From positions 1 to 64,000 of the forward strand of contig NZ_JASLGT010000018.1 of the NCBI RefSeq assembly GCF_030150205.1: 64,000 bases of DNA, read 5' to 3'. A program made the position numbers and the translations under genes. Within the stretch, counting starts at the first letter, position 1; each line of letters opens with the position of its first letter. The notes beneath the pieces were generated by a model. That model was not told where the DNA came from. It did not search any database and worked only from the letters and a program-made list of their open reading frames with translations. This document shows, piece by piece, positions 42,539-51,628 of the stretch. The stretch is from Niabella sp. GTDB taxonomy: Bacteria > Bacteroidota > Bacteroidia > Chitinophagales > Chitinophagaceae.

Positions 42539-44890
42539 CTGGTAAAATCATTCAAAAATACATTTCTTCCTTTTGCCTGCGGTTTTACGTTGCTGTTTTT
42601 ATCTTCCTGCAACGTTTTTACCGTGGTAAAAAAATATCCGGAGGAAGTGCCTTTTGTTTTTGAAACGCGGGTAAAGGTAGAGAACGCGTCAAGCAAAGAA
42701 GAAAAGGAGCGGCTGGAGGCTGGGCTTACGGAGCAGCTGGATGATAGCATTCAGTCGCGGAAAGTAGATAAGGTCCTGTGGGCGGTGATCAAAAATCCAC
42801 CCCGGCTTGACACCGGCCAGATCAGTAAGTCGATTCAGAACATGCATTATTACCTCAATGCGCAGGGCTATTTCCAGGATTCAATCGGCTACGCTGTTGA
42901 TGTTAAAAAAGTAGAGCAGCAGCAGCGGGCCTCTATCCAGTTTTCTGTATGGCCCAGGCAGGTTACGAAGATCGATTCACTGGCCTATGTACTTCAAAAC
43001 GATAGTCTGCAAAAGGTAACGGAAGACAACCTGAAGAATGCTTTTATAAAAAAAGGCGATCCGTTTGCCCAGGGACCCATATCGGCAGAAATGGACCGCC
43101 TGGTGGAGCTGTATCGCAATAACGGATATCTCCGGTTCTCGCGCGGACTGCTGTTTGGATTATGGGATACCCTGGATGTAGCGCTGCTGCAGCCTTCCCT
43201 CGATCCCCTGGACCAGGCATTGCAGCTGGAGCGGCTTAAGCACAAGCGGCTGAATCCTACGGCTAACCTTGAGATCCGTACGCGACCGATAGAAGACAGT
43301 GTTGCCATCCGGAAATATTTTGTGGGAAATTTTGTAGTATATCCCAATAGCAATGATACTTCCGGGGCAAACCGGAAAGAAACCGTGTTGAATAACGTAA
43401 CCGTTATCCAGAATGGCAACGCATTCAAACCAAAAATATTCCCCCCTAATATCTATCTAAAAAAAGGCGAACCATACGATCAGCGCCGCTATATACGAAC
43501 GCTGAACCGGTTTAATAATATCGGCTCCTGGCGTATGGTAGATATTGCCCAGCTGCCGCGCGATAACCAGGACACAGTAGACTTTGCCATCAAATTACTG
43601 CCCGCAAAAAAATACAATTTTACCACCAATGTGGAAGGAAGTTTTAGCCAGAGCGTTCTTTCGGGAAATTTTGTGGGGCTGGGCTTCAGCCTGGGGTTGC
43701 AGAACCGAAATTTTGCCCGTGCCGCTAACCTCATGAGCACAAATGTGAATTACCTGGTAGAACTGGGACAGCTGACTGCCGGGAATATTATACAAACACA
43801 ACAGTTCAGCGCAACGAACACGATTTCGTATCCCCGGTTCATTTTTCCGGGAATGCAGGGCTTTAAGGAAAACTTCCGGGGCAATTTCCGGTCACTGTTT
43901 ACTATGAGCGCCGCCAGTACAGAACGGCGTTACCTGTTTAATCTGACCTCATTCAGCAGTGCCTGGGGCTATGAATTTGGTTGGAGGGGTAAGGACTACA
44001 GCAGCAATAACCGCACCTTTAACCTGTCAGTGAAGATCCCGAATATCGAGTACTCGTACCTGATCCGGCGCGATAGCCTGGATAAAATGATCGCCAAGAA
44101 TCCATCGATCAAGAATTTATTTTCCGATGGCCTGGTTACCTCATCTATTGTAAAGTTTATTATGCCCTGGGGCAGTATCAACGGACATAACACCAATGTG
44201 ATCCGTGCAAATTTTGAGGAATCGGGCCTTTTAACGGGGCTGATCCGGAATCCGCTTTTTGATAAGCACCTGTACCGTTTTGTAAAACTGGATGTGGAAT
44301 ACGCAAAGCTGTACAAATGGACAAAGACATCACTGGTATTGCGTGGGTTTGCAGGGGCGGGGTATGAGCTGGAATCTACGGTAAACCCCGATAAGCGGGC
44401 GCAGATGCCCTTTTTTAAACAATATTACAGTGGCGGGCCCAACAGTATGCGTGCCTGGCAATTAAGACGCTTAGGGCCGGGTTCTTCCATTAAAAGCTTT
44501 GAGGGAGACTATAGTTTTCCAGACCGTTTTGGAGATATGCAGCTGGAGGGAAACATCGAATACCGCATGCCCCTGTTTAAGATGGGCGGCATTCCTATAA
44601 ACGGGGCTGTATTTACGGACGTAGGAAATGTATGGCTGCTGAAAAAAGATGCGGGCTTACCGGATGAGATTTTTAAACTGGGTCGCCTGGGCACCGATCT
44701 TGCCATTGGCTCCGGCGCCGGTGTTCGGGTAGATCTTGGATTTTTTGTGATCCGGCTCGATTATGCGTACAAGGTTAAAGATCCCAGTCCTTCCCCGGAG
44801 AATGCGTCTTATCAGAACAAATTTTTTGCATATCCGTTCATAAAGGGAAGCCAGTTACAGATCGGTATCGGGTATCCGTTTATTTTTTAG
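42539..44890 (+). CDS. BamA/TamA-type Omp85 outer-membrane lipoprotein
   Basis: A protein of about 783 residues. The signal peptide is of the lipoprotein type (MVKSFKNTFLPFACGFTLLF, Cys24 in LSSC). POTRA-like domains cover about 90-370, and a C-terminal 16-strand Omp85 barrel starts near 400; the C-terminus (QIGIGYPFIF) is typical. No ATG, GTG or TTG lies in frame between the promoter and the signal peptide, so CTG 42539 (or ATT 42515) must be the start if the reading is correct. The open frame itself runs back to 41993, but that part is antisense to the methyltransferase gene. Confidence 0.85.
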   Translation: MVKSFKNTFLPFACGFTLLFLSSCNVFTVVKKYPEEVPFVFETRVKVENASSKEEKERLEAGLTEQLDDSIQSRKVDKVLWAVIKNPPRLDTGQISKSIQNMHYYLNAQGYFQDSIGYAVDVKKVEQQQRASIQFSVWPRQVTKIDSLAYVLQNDSLQKVTEDNLKNAFIKKGDPFAQGPISAEMDRLVELYRNNGYLRFSRGLLFGLWDTLDVALLQPSLDPLDQALQLERLKHKRLNPTANLEIRTRPIEDSVAIRKYFVGNFVVYPNSNDTSGANRKETVLNNVTVIQNGNAFKPKIFPPNIYLKKGEPYDQRRYIRTLNRFNNIGSWRMVDIAQLPRDNQDTVDFAIKLLPAKKYNFTTNVEGSFSQSVLSGNFVGLGFSLGLQNRNFARAANLMSTNVNYLVELGQLTAGNIIQTQQFSATNTISYPRFIFPGMQGFKENFRGNFRSLFTMSAASTERRYLFNLTSFSSAWGYEFGWRGKDYSSNNRTFNLSVKIPNIEYSYLIRRDSLDKMIAKNPSIKNLFSDGLVTSSIVKFIMPWGSINGHNTNVIRANFEESGLLTGLIRNPLFDKHLYRFVKLDVEYAKLYKWTKTSLVLRGFAGAGYELESTVNPDKRAQMPFFKQYYSGGPNSMRAWQLRRLGPGSSIKSFEGDYSFPDRFGDMQLEGNIEYRMPLFKMGGIPINGAVFTDVGNVWLLKKDAGLPDEIFKLGRLGTDLAIGSGAGVRVDLGFFVIRLDYAYKVKDPSPSPENASYQNKFFAYPFIKGSQLQIGIGYPFIF

Positions 44891-44995
44891 CCTTCAGCTT
44901 TTAGCGTTCAGTTATCAGTTTCCACGGTCTCCCCAGTCTACATGTCCCCCAAAAACTTCTGCTATCAGCGTTCAGCCATCAGTATTGCACATCAG
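44884..44995. repeat. TTCAGC/TATCAG phrase repeats
   Basis: Phrases such as TTCAGCTTTTAGCGTTCAG, TATCAGTTTCC and TATCAGCGTTCAGCCATCAG after the BamA-like gene. Intergenic repeat type; no gene seen. Confidence 0.5.
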
Positions 44996-45019
44996 GTATG
45001 AACAAAATCAAACCTGAAA

Positions 45020-45709
45020 CTATTGCGCTCTCATCCCTTCCGTAAATGCATCTATAGTAAGCGCATCTTCCACCGAGAAATCGCCGATGCGGGTACGGCG
45101 TAAACTGCTGAGATAGGCCCCGCATCCCAATGCCTGTCCGAAATCCTGCGCCAGGCTCCGGATATAAGTGCCGGTTGAGCAAACTACCTTAAAGGAAATT
45201 GTTGGCAGGTGGGTAGCGTCAATTTCAAAGCAGGAAATGGTTACCGGCCGGGGATCCAGTTGAACATCGATGCCTTTTCTTGCCAGCTCATAAACCCGTT
45301 TGCCGTCTTTTTTGATAGCAGAATGCGCCGGGGGCACCTGCAGGATATCCCCGATGAATTGATGCGTAGCCGCTTCCATATCAAAAATGGTAAGCTGATC
45401 ATAAGGTTTAAAATCCGTTGGTTCACTCTCCAGGTCATAAGTGGGCGTTACAGCCCCGATGGTAAACGTGCCGGTATATTCCTTTTCTTTTGCCATATAG
45501 GCATTGATCTGCTTGGTAAATTTACCAGTACAAATGATGAGCAGGCCGGTGGCCAGGGGATCCAGTGTACCTGCATGTCCCACTTTTTTTATACGAACCA
45601 GGTTCCGCACTTTCCGTACGGCATCGAAAGAGGTCCACTCCAGTGGCTTGTCGATGAGCAGTACGGCCCCTTCAGCAAAGTCAATGTTTTTTAAGTCTTC
45701 TTTTTTCAT
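45020..45709 (-). CDS. truB: tRNA pseudouridine-55 synthase
   Basis: A 229-residue enzyme that makes pseudouridine 55 in the T loop of tRNAs. The catalytic Asp50 is in the motif GHAGTLDPLATG. VLLIDKPLEWTSFDAVRKVR is the N-terminal signature, and HSAIKKDGKRVYELARKG and VVCSTGTYIRSLAQDFG follow. It is shorter than E. coli TruB (314) because most of the C-terminal PUA domain is missing, as in other compact members. The ATG at 45709 is chosen over a frame from 45796. Confidence 0.95.
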   Translation of the reverse strand: MKKEDLKNIDFAEGAVLLIDKPLEWTSFDAVRKVRNLVRIKKVGHAGTLDPLATGLLIICTGKFTKQINAYMAKEKEYTGTFTIGAVTPTYDLESEPTDFKPYDQLTIFDMEAATHQFIGDILQVPPAHSAIKKDGKRVYELARKGIDVQLDPRPVTISCFEIDATHLPTISFKVVCSTGTYIRSLAQDFGQALGCGAYLSSLRRTRIGDFSVEDALTIDAFTEGMRAQ

Positions 45710-45792
45710 CTGTTGCGAAAATAAGTATCCGGTGCAAAAAAATCGTATTTCCGGATTCAAACCGCCCGGAGGTTCGGAGGAGCACCGGCCGG

Positions 45793-46575
45793 TCAAAGAT
45801 CGGAATAAGGAGTGGCCTTTAAAAAACTAACATCAATATGGGATACATTTTCCTTGTACTCCTCCAGCGTATTCAACTGTTTCCAGGCCGTATCCTTTCC
45901 AAAGTTTTTCCAGTTCTGGCTGCGGGCTTCCATATTGGCATGGGTGGTAAGATACATCAGGTTGGGCATACGTTTGCCGGCCAATACCTCGCCATAAAAA
46001 ACGGCATTAAATCCCAGGCGTTTGAAGATGCCGATCTCGCCGCCCTCATTAAACATTTTTACTTTGCTGCGAAACCGTTTTTCGGAACTGCTTTCATAGC
46101 TACGCAATTCATAAACCCGCTGTTCTTTTGGCCCTTCCAGCTGTGGAACCTGCAATACCGGTGCCATCGAAAAAGATTTCAAAAAAATGGTTTCAATGCG
46201 GTTATAGATGCCCGCTTTATTGGCGCTGTTATAGTAGTCTGCCGCCGCCTGCAGGTAACTGCGGTCGTTCTGTAGCCGCTCATCCAGCTGTGTCCATTGC
46301 TGCAGCTCGCGGAAGGGAACCAGTACATAGATCTTTTTTTCTGCAGCAGTATCATTTTCCAGTGCCTTAAACACACCGATCCGTTGCAATTGCAGCCGGT
46401 GCAATGCCGGCAAAAGCGCTTGCTGTAAATAGGTATCCAGCTGTTGTTCCTGCTGTACACTGGTATAATAAAATACCTGCAACCGGTAATATTCTCTTGG
46501 CGATTTAGAAGCCTGTGCCACCGGCCGGCCGGCAATTAACAGGGGAAGCAGTAAAAAAGCAAACACACGTTTCAT
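45793..46575 (-). CDS. NIPSNAP-family exported protein
   Basis: A 260-residue exported protein with a signal peptide (MKRVFAFLLLPLLIAGRPVA). It has two ferredoxin-like NIPSNAP repeats: REYYRLQVFYYTSVQQEQQL at about 29-50, and QRVYELRSYESSSEKRFRSK at about 152-175. The function of secreted bacterial members is unknown; the fold binds small ligands in related dimeric alpha-beta barrel proteins. It is divergent from mnmE and has its own -7 box. truB lies 83 bases downstream on the same strand. Confidence 0.85.
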   Translation of the reverse strand: MKRVFAFLLLPLLIAGRPVAQASKSPREYYRLQVFYYTSVQQEQQLDTYLQQALLPALHRLQLQRIGVFKALENDTAAEKKIYVLVPFRELQQWTQLDERLQNDRSYLQAAADYYNSANKAGIYNRIETIFLKSFSMAPVLQVPQLEGPKEQRVYELRSYESSSEKRFRSKVKMFNEGGEIGIFKRLGFNAVFYGEVLAGKRMPNLMYLTTHANMEARSQNWKNFGKDTAWKQLNTLEEYKENVSHIDVSFLKATPYSDL

Positions 46576-46595
46576 GGAGTAAAAATTAAAGAACG

Positions 46596-46603
46596 CAAAG
46601 GTA
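46596..46603 (-). promoter_or_regulatory. -7 box TACCTTTG of the NIPSNAP gene
   Basis: A consensus -7 element on the minus strand. The leader to the ATG at 46575 would be about 17 bases. Confidence 0.5.
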
Positions 46604-46649
46604 ACGGATGCAGGCGGTTTTCGCTTCTTTTCATCTGCGGCCGATTGCG

Positions 46650-46657
46650 TACTTTTG
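46650..46657 (+). promoter_or_regulatory. -7 box TACTTTTG of mnmE
   Basis: A consensus -7 element that ends 4 bases before the ATG at 46662, so the mnmE mRNA would be practically leaderless. Confidence 0.5.
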
Positions 46658-46661
46658 AAAA

Positions 46662-48056
46662 ATGAACGTGCTTTCTGGTTTTGATGATACAATTGCAGCT
46701 ATTGCAACAGCCCCGGGAATCGGGGCCATCGGTGTTATACGGCTTAGTGGTAAAGCAGCTTTTCCGGTGGCCGATGCGATCTTTAAAGGGAAAAAGCTGG
46801 AAGTACAACAATCGCATACCGTGCATTTCGGGCATATCGTTGCCCCGGAAGACGGAACCCTGATCGATGAAGTGGTGGTGAGTTTGTTTCGCGGGCCCAG
46901 GAGCTATACGGGCGAAGATGTGGTAGAGATCAGTGGGCACGGCTCTCCTTATATCCTGCAAAAGATACTGGAGGCGGCCATCACCGCCGGAGCCCGGCTG
47001 GCAAAAGCCGGGGAATATACACAGCGGGCGTTTCTGAACGGAAAGCTGGATCTAACGCAGGCCGAAGCGGTGGCGGACCTGATCGCTGCAGATAGCCAGG
47101 CACAGCAACAGGCTGCGCTGCAGCAACTGCGTGGTGGTTTTTCCGGCGACCTGGAGAAGCTGCGCGAGCAACTGATCAATTTTGCGGCGCTCATTGAACT
47201 GGAACTGGATTTCAGCGATGAGGATGTAGAATTTGCCGACCGGGAACAATTCCGGGATCTCATCTCAAACCTCAAATCGCAGATCTCAAACCTGCTCCAT
47301 TCTTTTCGCCTGGGCAATGTGATCAAAAATGGCGTCAGCGTGGCCATTATCGGTAAACCCAATGCGGGTAAAAGCACCCTGCTCAACGCTTTGTTGAATG
47401 AAGAACGCGCCATTGTAAGCGATATTGCAGGAACCACCCGCGATACCATTGAAGAAACACTAAATATTAAAGGAGTATTGTTCCGGCTGATTGATACGGC
47501 CGGTATCCGGGAACATACAACAGACCAGATCGAGAGTATCGGTATTGAACGCAGCCGGAAGAACGCCGAAAAAGCAAGCCTTATTCTGCACCTGGTAGAT
47601 GTAACCGATCCGGATACTTCCGTGATCGAATGGCTGAAGCCTTTTGCAGATAAAACGATTGAGGTGCTGAATAAGACGGATCAGGTATCAAATATCAAAA
47701 CGCAAATATCAAATATCAAATATCAAATATCAAATTTCAAATCGCAAATATCCATCAGTGCAAAAAAAAATACAGGCATAGAGGAACTGAAAAGCCAGAT
47801 GTATGAGCGTGCGGTAGGAGAAGCCATCCATACCGAAAACACCATTGTAACCAATGCCCGGCATTTTGATGCCCTTTCGAAAATGATGGAGAGCCTGACG
47901 GCTATTGAAGCGGGGATGCGTGCGGGCTTAACCGGCGACCTGCTTGCCATAGACATTCGCCGTACCCTGCACTACCTTGGGGAGATCACGGGCCAGGTAG
48001 AAGTGGACCGGGATATATTGGGGACGATATTTGGGAAGTTTTGTATTGGGAAATAA
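46662..48056 (+). CDS. mnmE: tRNA modification GTPase MnmE
   Basis: A 464-residue protein: N-terminal TrmE domain (TIAAIATAPGIGAIGVIRLS), helical domain with an inserted Ras-like G domain (G1 IGKPNAGKSTLLN, G2 IAGTTRDT, G3 DTAGIR, NKTD for G4), and the C-terminal FCIGK. With MnmG it makes cmnm5U34 in tRNA. Between NKTD and the SAK (G5) motif, residues about 343-364 are encoded by the phrase repeat ATATCAAAT and read VSNIKTQISNIKYQISNFKS. Residues 201-212 show a similar ISNLKSQISNLL. All catalytic motifs are intact. Confidence 0.95.
   Translation: MNVLSGFDDTIAAIATAPGIGAIGVIRLSGKAAFPVADAIFKGKKLEVQQSHTVHFGHIVAPEDGTLIDEVVVSLFRGPRSYTGEDVVEISGHGSPYILQKILEAAITAGARLAKAGEYTQRAFLNGKLDLTQAEAVADLIAADSQAQQQAALQQLRGGFSGDLEKLREQLINFAALIELELDFSDEDVEFADREQFRDLISNLKSQISNLLHSFRLGNVIKNGVSVAIIGKPNAGKSTLLNALLNEERAIVSDIAGTTRDTIEETLNIKGVLFRLIDTAGIREHTTDQIESIGIERSRKNAEKASLILHLVDVTDPDTSVIEWLKPFADKTIEVLNKTDQVSNIKTQISNIKYQISNFKSQISISAKKNTGIEELKSQMYERAVGEAIHTENTIVTNARHFDALSKMMESLTAIEAGMRAGLTGDLLAIDIRRTLHYLGEITGQVEVDRDILGTIFGKFCIGK
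47686..47752 (+). repeat. AAATATC repeat inside mnmE
   Basis: Seven to nine near-copies of ATCAAAT/ATCGCAAAT in a row within the coding sequence, in the G4-G5 loop of the GTPase. The frame is kept. Confidence 0.85.
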
Positions 48057-48278
48057 TAAACGGCTTGTTTTATTAAGATACGCGGCTCCGGCCGTGTCCT
48101 GCAACGGGATGTAAATGCAGCTGCAATGAGTTCCTCTGCTGACGTTAATAGGGAGTAGTATGGGGTTGGTTCATTATAATCCATCCCCTATTTTAACAAC
48201 CGATAACTGCCTGTTTGCATTGCAGCAATAGCTGAACGCAATGCTCCGCCATGTTTGGGCTAAAGGTGTATTTAATGG

Positions 48279-51137
48279 TTAAGTATTTGATTCAACAATC
48301 CCCGGCAGGCGGGCTGCCATTACATCGAAATGCCGGCACCGGCCCCACAAGGTTTTATTGCCGATTACATAAAAACGCTTTCGTGCTCTTGTAAGGGCAA
48401 CATTGAGCATATTTGGCTTTTGCGAGGCCCAGTCTCTTGCACCCTGAGAGGCCGGGTTACCGCCAAGAACCAAAAATACAATATCTGCTTCCTTACCCTG
48501 GAACCGGTGAATAGTACCACAATGAACGCCAGCCATTTGTTTGCATGCAGATGCACAGGCATTGGCAACCGATTTAAACGGAGAAATCACAAATAACTCG
48601 TTTGTATAACCGCTTTCTTTCAATGCGCTGATCTTTTCTTTTAAAAGATCCAGTTCTTCCGTTAGTACATGTTTATTGACCGGTGTATGAACTGCAGTAA
48701 CATGAAACCAGGCGGAAGGCCCTATATAACTGTCTGCTGCAAGATCTGCTGTTGCTTTTACCATTTGACCGGAATAAGCGATATTATTGGCGATGTCAAA
48801 CATAGGATTATCACAACGACGGTGAGTTCTCAGGGGAAAACCGGTCCATATATGCTCATCCGACTCGCCGGTTAACATATAGGTTCCTTTTTCCGAAACG
48901 CGGTCTGCCAGGATCTGAGCTGAGCTATTTGTTGGTGACCATACAGGGGCAACATCTGCTTGCTGCCTTAGTTTAAATATTAGCTTGGGAGGAATCGTAA
49001 CCACGGGTTCTATTTGCAGCGGGTCTCCGACAATGATGCACCTTTTTGAGCGCCAGATCATACCGGCTGCCGATTGCGGAGTGGCCTGCCCGGCTTCATC
49101 CAGCAGCAACCACCCGATGCTTTCTTTTCCCATGCAAGCAAACAGACGGCTTACCGACGCCAGAGTGGTAGAAATAACAGGCACACATAGAAATAAAGTA
49201 CCCCATAATGTTTGCGCAATGGAAGTTTGCACTATCGCCCGGCCTTCAATCATTTCAAAGAACAGGCTCAGGTTATTTCTTATTTGCTTCGCATTGGCCA
49301 GGATACAGTGCTGATGCAGTTCCAGGCTTTTTAAGAAGATACGGCTCCGCAGGCGGTTGATTGTTTCAGATGCATAAGGCGTTCTAAGCTGTATATTTTC
49401 GAGTGGTTCATTGTAAAAAGCTTCATCAACAATATTGCAACACTCGATCTTATATTGTGTTTGCAGCTCTTTTATCCGTTTAAAATACTGTCCGATGGTC
49501 TTGGTTATTTTTGCGAGCGTATCTTTTGAATTTGCTGCAGCAGCCCGGTTGCTGTTGAGTTCCGAACAAAGACGGTTTAGCTGTTTGGTCAACAGCGTTT
49601 TCTTATCGATGTGTTCCCGCAGTTGGTCCATACTGTGGCTATAATCGAGGCTCCATTTCTTATAAGCAGAAGTATTGAAGAGCTTGTGAAAAAATAAAAA
49701 TGAGGGCCGTTGTTGTTTGATATGGGCCAGCATGTTTTTTGTAAGATCGATGAGATCATCCGTTTCGCTTAGCTGCTGTTTATATCTGTGCTCTTCGTTG
49801 CATAAGCTTGTAAATGCTGCTTCAAGTTTATAAAGATCATCAGCACATTTGTCCTTTTGCAGTTTGTTATCCCGGATAACAGGGAACTGTTTATGAAGAT
49901 AACCGGCCTCTTTTTTGAAGGTATTAAATTCGTCGGTTAACCGTTTCAATTCCTTTTTTACATCGTTAAATTGCTGCCTGTGCATATCGGTTTGATCGTT
50001 GTCCGGATTTCGATACAAATCCCAAAGCATATCCTGAAAACCGGTAATGCCTTTCTCTGCATCACTTAACCAGAATTTCCATTTAAAATTACTTCTGTTT
50101 TGTGCATTGCCCAGTGCGGCACTTAACAGGCCCCAACTTTCTCCTTCAATCAGCCGTTGCGCAGATGCTGTAAAATAGGCTGCATCTTTAAATTCATTAT
50201 AATCAATCTTACCGGTTGACGGCAGCGTTTTTGTAATGTTTTCAACGGCAGCATTGTTATTACTGGCTACTACAACTCCACTGTTATATGCAATGTTTGA
50301 TTTTAAACCAAAATATCCGCTAAAGCCTTCTTCTTTTTCTATTTTGCTGAACCGGCTAAAAAGTGCATCCGGGCCAATCCGCATCAGTTCCAGTGCTCTT
50401 GTTACCACTACATCGGCAATGATATCCAATAGTAACGTTGTTTTACCGGTGCCTGGTGGGCCATTGATACCCATAATGCCGGACTTGTCTTTTAATCCCG
50501 AAATAGCCGAATTAACCGCTCCTGCTTGTGCGGTGTACAGGCCGTGCCCAATGGAAGCAGGCCATCTTCCCATTGGCATCAGTTCCGGGTCAACGGTTTT
50601 GCATAAAAGCGCCCGGTTGGCAACCAGGTCTTCACGGTGCTCCTGGCTGGCGGTTACACTCAGGTAGCGCCGCAAGGCTGTTCCATAATGTTCTCCTTTT
50701 GCAATCAGCAGATTCAGGTCGCTTAAATAGAAGCTGTTCAGAAAATTAATATCAGGTTCAGCATCTTTAGGAACTTCCTGGGCAATGCAGTAAACCTCAA
50801 TCGGCGTTTTGTTCCATCCTTTTGTAATGCGATCCAGGTAGTCGATTTCATGTTGCAGGAATTTCCAGGTAACGGCGGATCCTCTTCGTTCTGGTTGTTC
50901 ATCAGCAGGTAGCGGTATGTTATAGCGAAGTTCGAACGCTGATTGTGCTTCCGTTAGTTTTTCGGGAAGAGTTGCGATCGATACAGCTTCCTTAATACAA
51001 TGAATACCAAAAACAAAGGCAGCAGGGATATAGCTTTTGTGATCCGGCTGTCCGCTTTGATCTAAAAGCAATGCCGAAAGGCAGGTGTCGCCTGAAACCG
51101 GCTCCTCCCAATCCATCGGAATATCCTTTACATGCAA
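48279..51137 (-). CDS. UPF1-like superfamily 1 helicase/ATPase (main frame)
   Basis: A frame of 952 codons. Helicase motifs in order: Walker A GPPGTGKTTLL (residues 226-236), a long mostly helical insertion (about 400-640), Walker B LLLDEAGQATP, motif III GDPLQIEPVV, GTIHRFQGKEADIVFLVLG (V) and LNVALTRARKRFYVIG (VI). This is the UPF1/AAA_12 type found in many accessory and defence loci. The frame begins with TTG, but the reading frame continues upstream without a start (WQHQAPLRNPKANTWRYTLL). That continuation matches an N-terminus encoded in another frame, so the gene appears frameshifted. The role is unknown; neighbours do not form a recognised defence system. Confidence 0.82.
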   Translation of the reverse strand: MHVKDIPMDWEEPVSGDTCLSALLLDQSGQPDHKSYIPAAFVFGIHCIKEAVSIATLPEKLTEAQSAFELRYNIPLPADEQPERRGSAVTWKFLQHEIDYLDRITKGWNKTPIEVYCIAQEVPKDAEPDINFLNSFYLSDLNLLIAKGEHYGTALRRYLSVTASQEHREDLVANRALLCKTVDPELMPMGRWPASIGHGLYTAQAGAVNSAISGLKDKSGIMGINGPPGTGKTTLLLDIIADVVVTRALELMRIGPDALFSRFSKIEKEEGFSGYFGLKSNIAYNSGVVVASNNNAAVENITKTLPSTGKIDYNEFKDAAYFTASAQRLIEGESWGLLSAALGNAQNRSNFKWKFWLSDAEKGITGFQDMLWDLYRNPDNDQTDMHRQQFNDVKKELKRLTDEFNTFKKEAGYLHKQFPVIRDNKLQKDKCADDLYKLEAAFTSLCNEEHRYKQQLSETDDLIDLTKNMLAHIKQQRPSFLFFHKLFNTSAYKKWSLDYSHSMDQLREHIDKKTLLTKQLNRLCSELNSNRAAAANSKDTLAKITKTIGQYFKRIKELQTQYKIECCNIVDEAFYNEPLENIQLRTPYASETINRLRSRIFLKSLELHQHCILANAKQIRNNLSLFFEMIEGRAIVQTSIAQTLWGTLFLCVPVISTTLASVSRLFACMGKESIGWLLLDEAGQATPQSAAGMIWRSKRCIIVGDPLQIEPVVTIPPKLIFKLRQQADVAPVWSPTNSSAQILADRVSEKGTYMLTGESDEHIWTGFPLRTHRRCDNPMFDIANNIAYSGQMVKATADLAADSYIGPSAWFHVTAVHTPVNKHVLTEELDLLKEKISALKESGYTNELFVISPFKSVANACASACKQMAGVHCGTIHRFQGKEADIVFLVLGGNPASQGARDWASQKPNMLNVALTRARKRFYVIGNKTLWGRCRHFDVMAARLPGIVESNT

Positions 51138-51349
51138 TAGCGTCTCAATGGTCTCTGTTACCTCCTTTTTAGGGATTTTGCCAAAAAGCAGTGTATAGCG
51201 CCAGGTGTTTGCCTTGGGGTTACGGAGCGGTGCTTGATGTTGCCACGGAAAAAGAAAGTCGGGCTGAAGGGAAAACAGTCTGTATTAAAATCGGGCAGGT
51301 TGAATACTTCAACATCCCGCCAAAAATTCAAAATATCCTGTTGATTCAA
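51138..51349 (-). pseudogene. Frameshifted N-terminal segment of the helicase gene
   Basis: A TTG at 51349 starts MNQQDILNFWRDVEVFNLPD, which looks like the N-terminus expected of this helicase family. In this frame the sequence then becomes nonsense and stops near 51158. In the main helicase frame, the DNA from about 51280 down reads LFSLQPDFLFPWQHQAPLRN and continues without a stop into the 952-codon frame. A one-base shift near 51270-51285 therefore joins the two. It may be a real mutation or a sequencing error. Confidence 0.6.
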
Positions 51350-51556
51350 TGATTATGATTTTTGCCGGTTGAGGAAAAACGCTGATCGAATATAGTAAAT
51401 ATTTCTTTAGTGAAGCTCGATGCCGAAAATGGTGATATCCAATAAACTAGAAATGAACTGACACGCGGTCATATGCATTAGGACACAAACTTTAATTTAT
51501 AGTTTTTATCTATTAAACCATAAAATTAATCAATTATATTTATGATTTAAATGTCA

Positions 51557-51564
51557 TAAGTTTG
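51557..51564 (+). promoter_or_regulatory. -7 box TAAGTTTG of katG
   Basis: A consensus -7 element in a very AT-rich upstream region (51350-51628, no gene), leaving a leader of about 60 bases. A good -33 element or OxyR site is not recognised. Confidence 0.45.
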
Positions 51565-51628
51565 TTTAGATGTTTGCAGGCCCCGGTGCTGCAAAGATAA
51601 AATCCGTCAACAGCAAAAAACTTATAAA

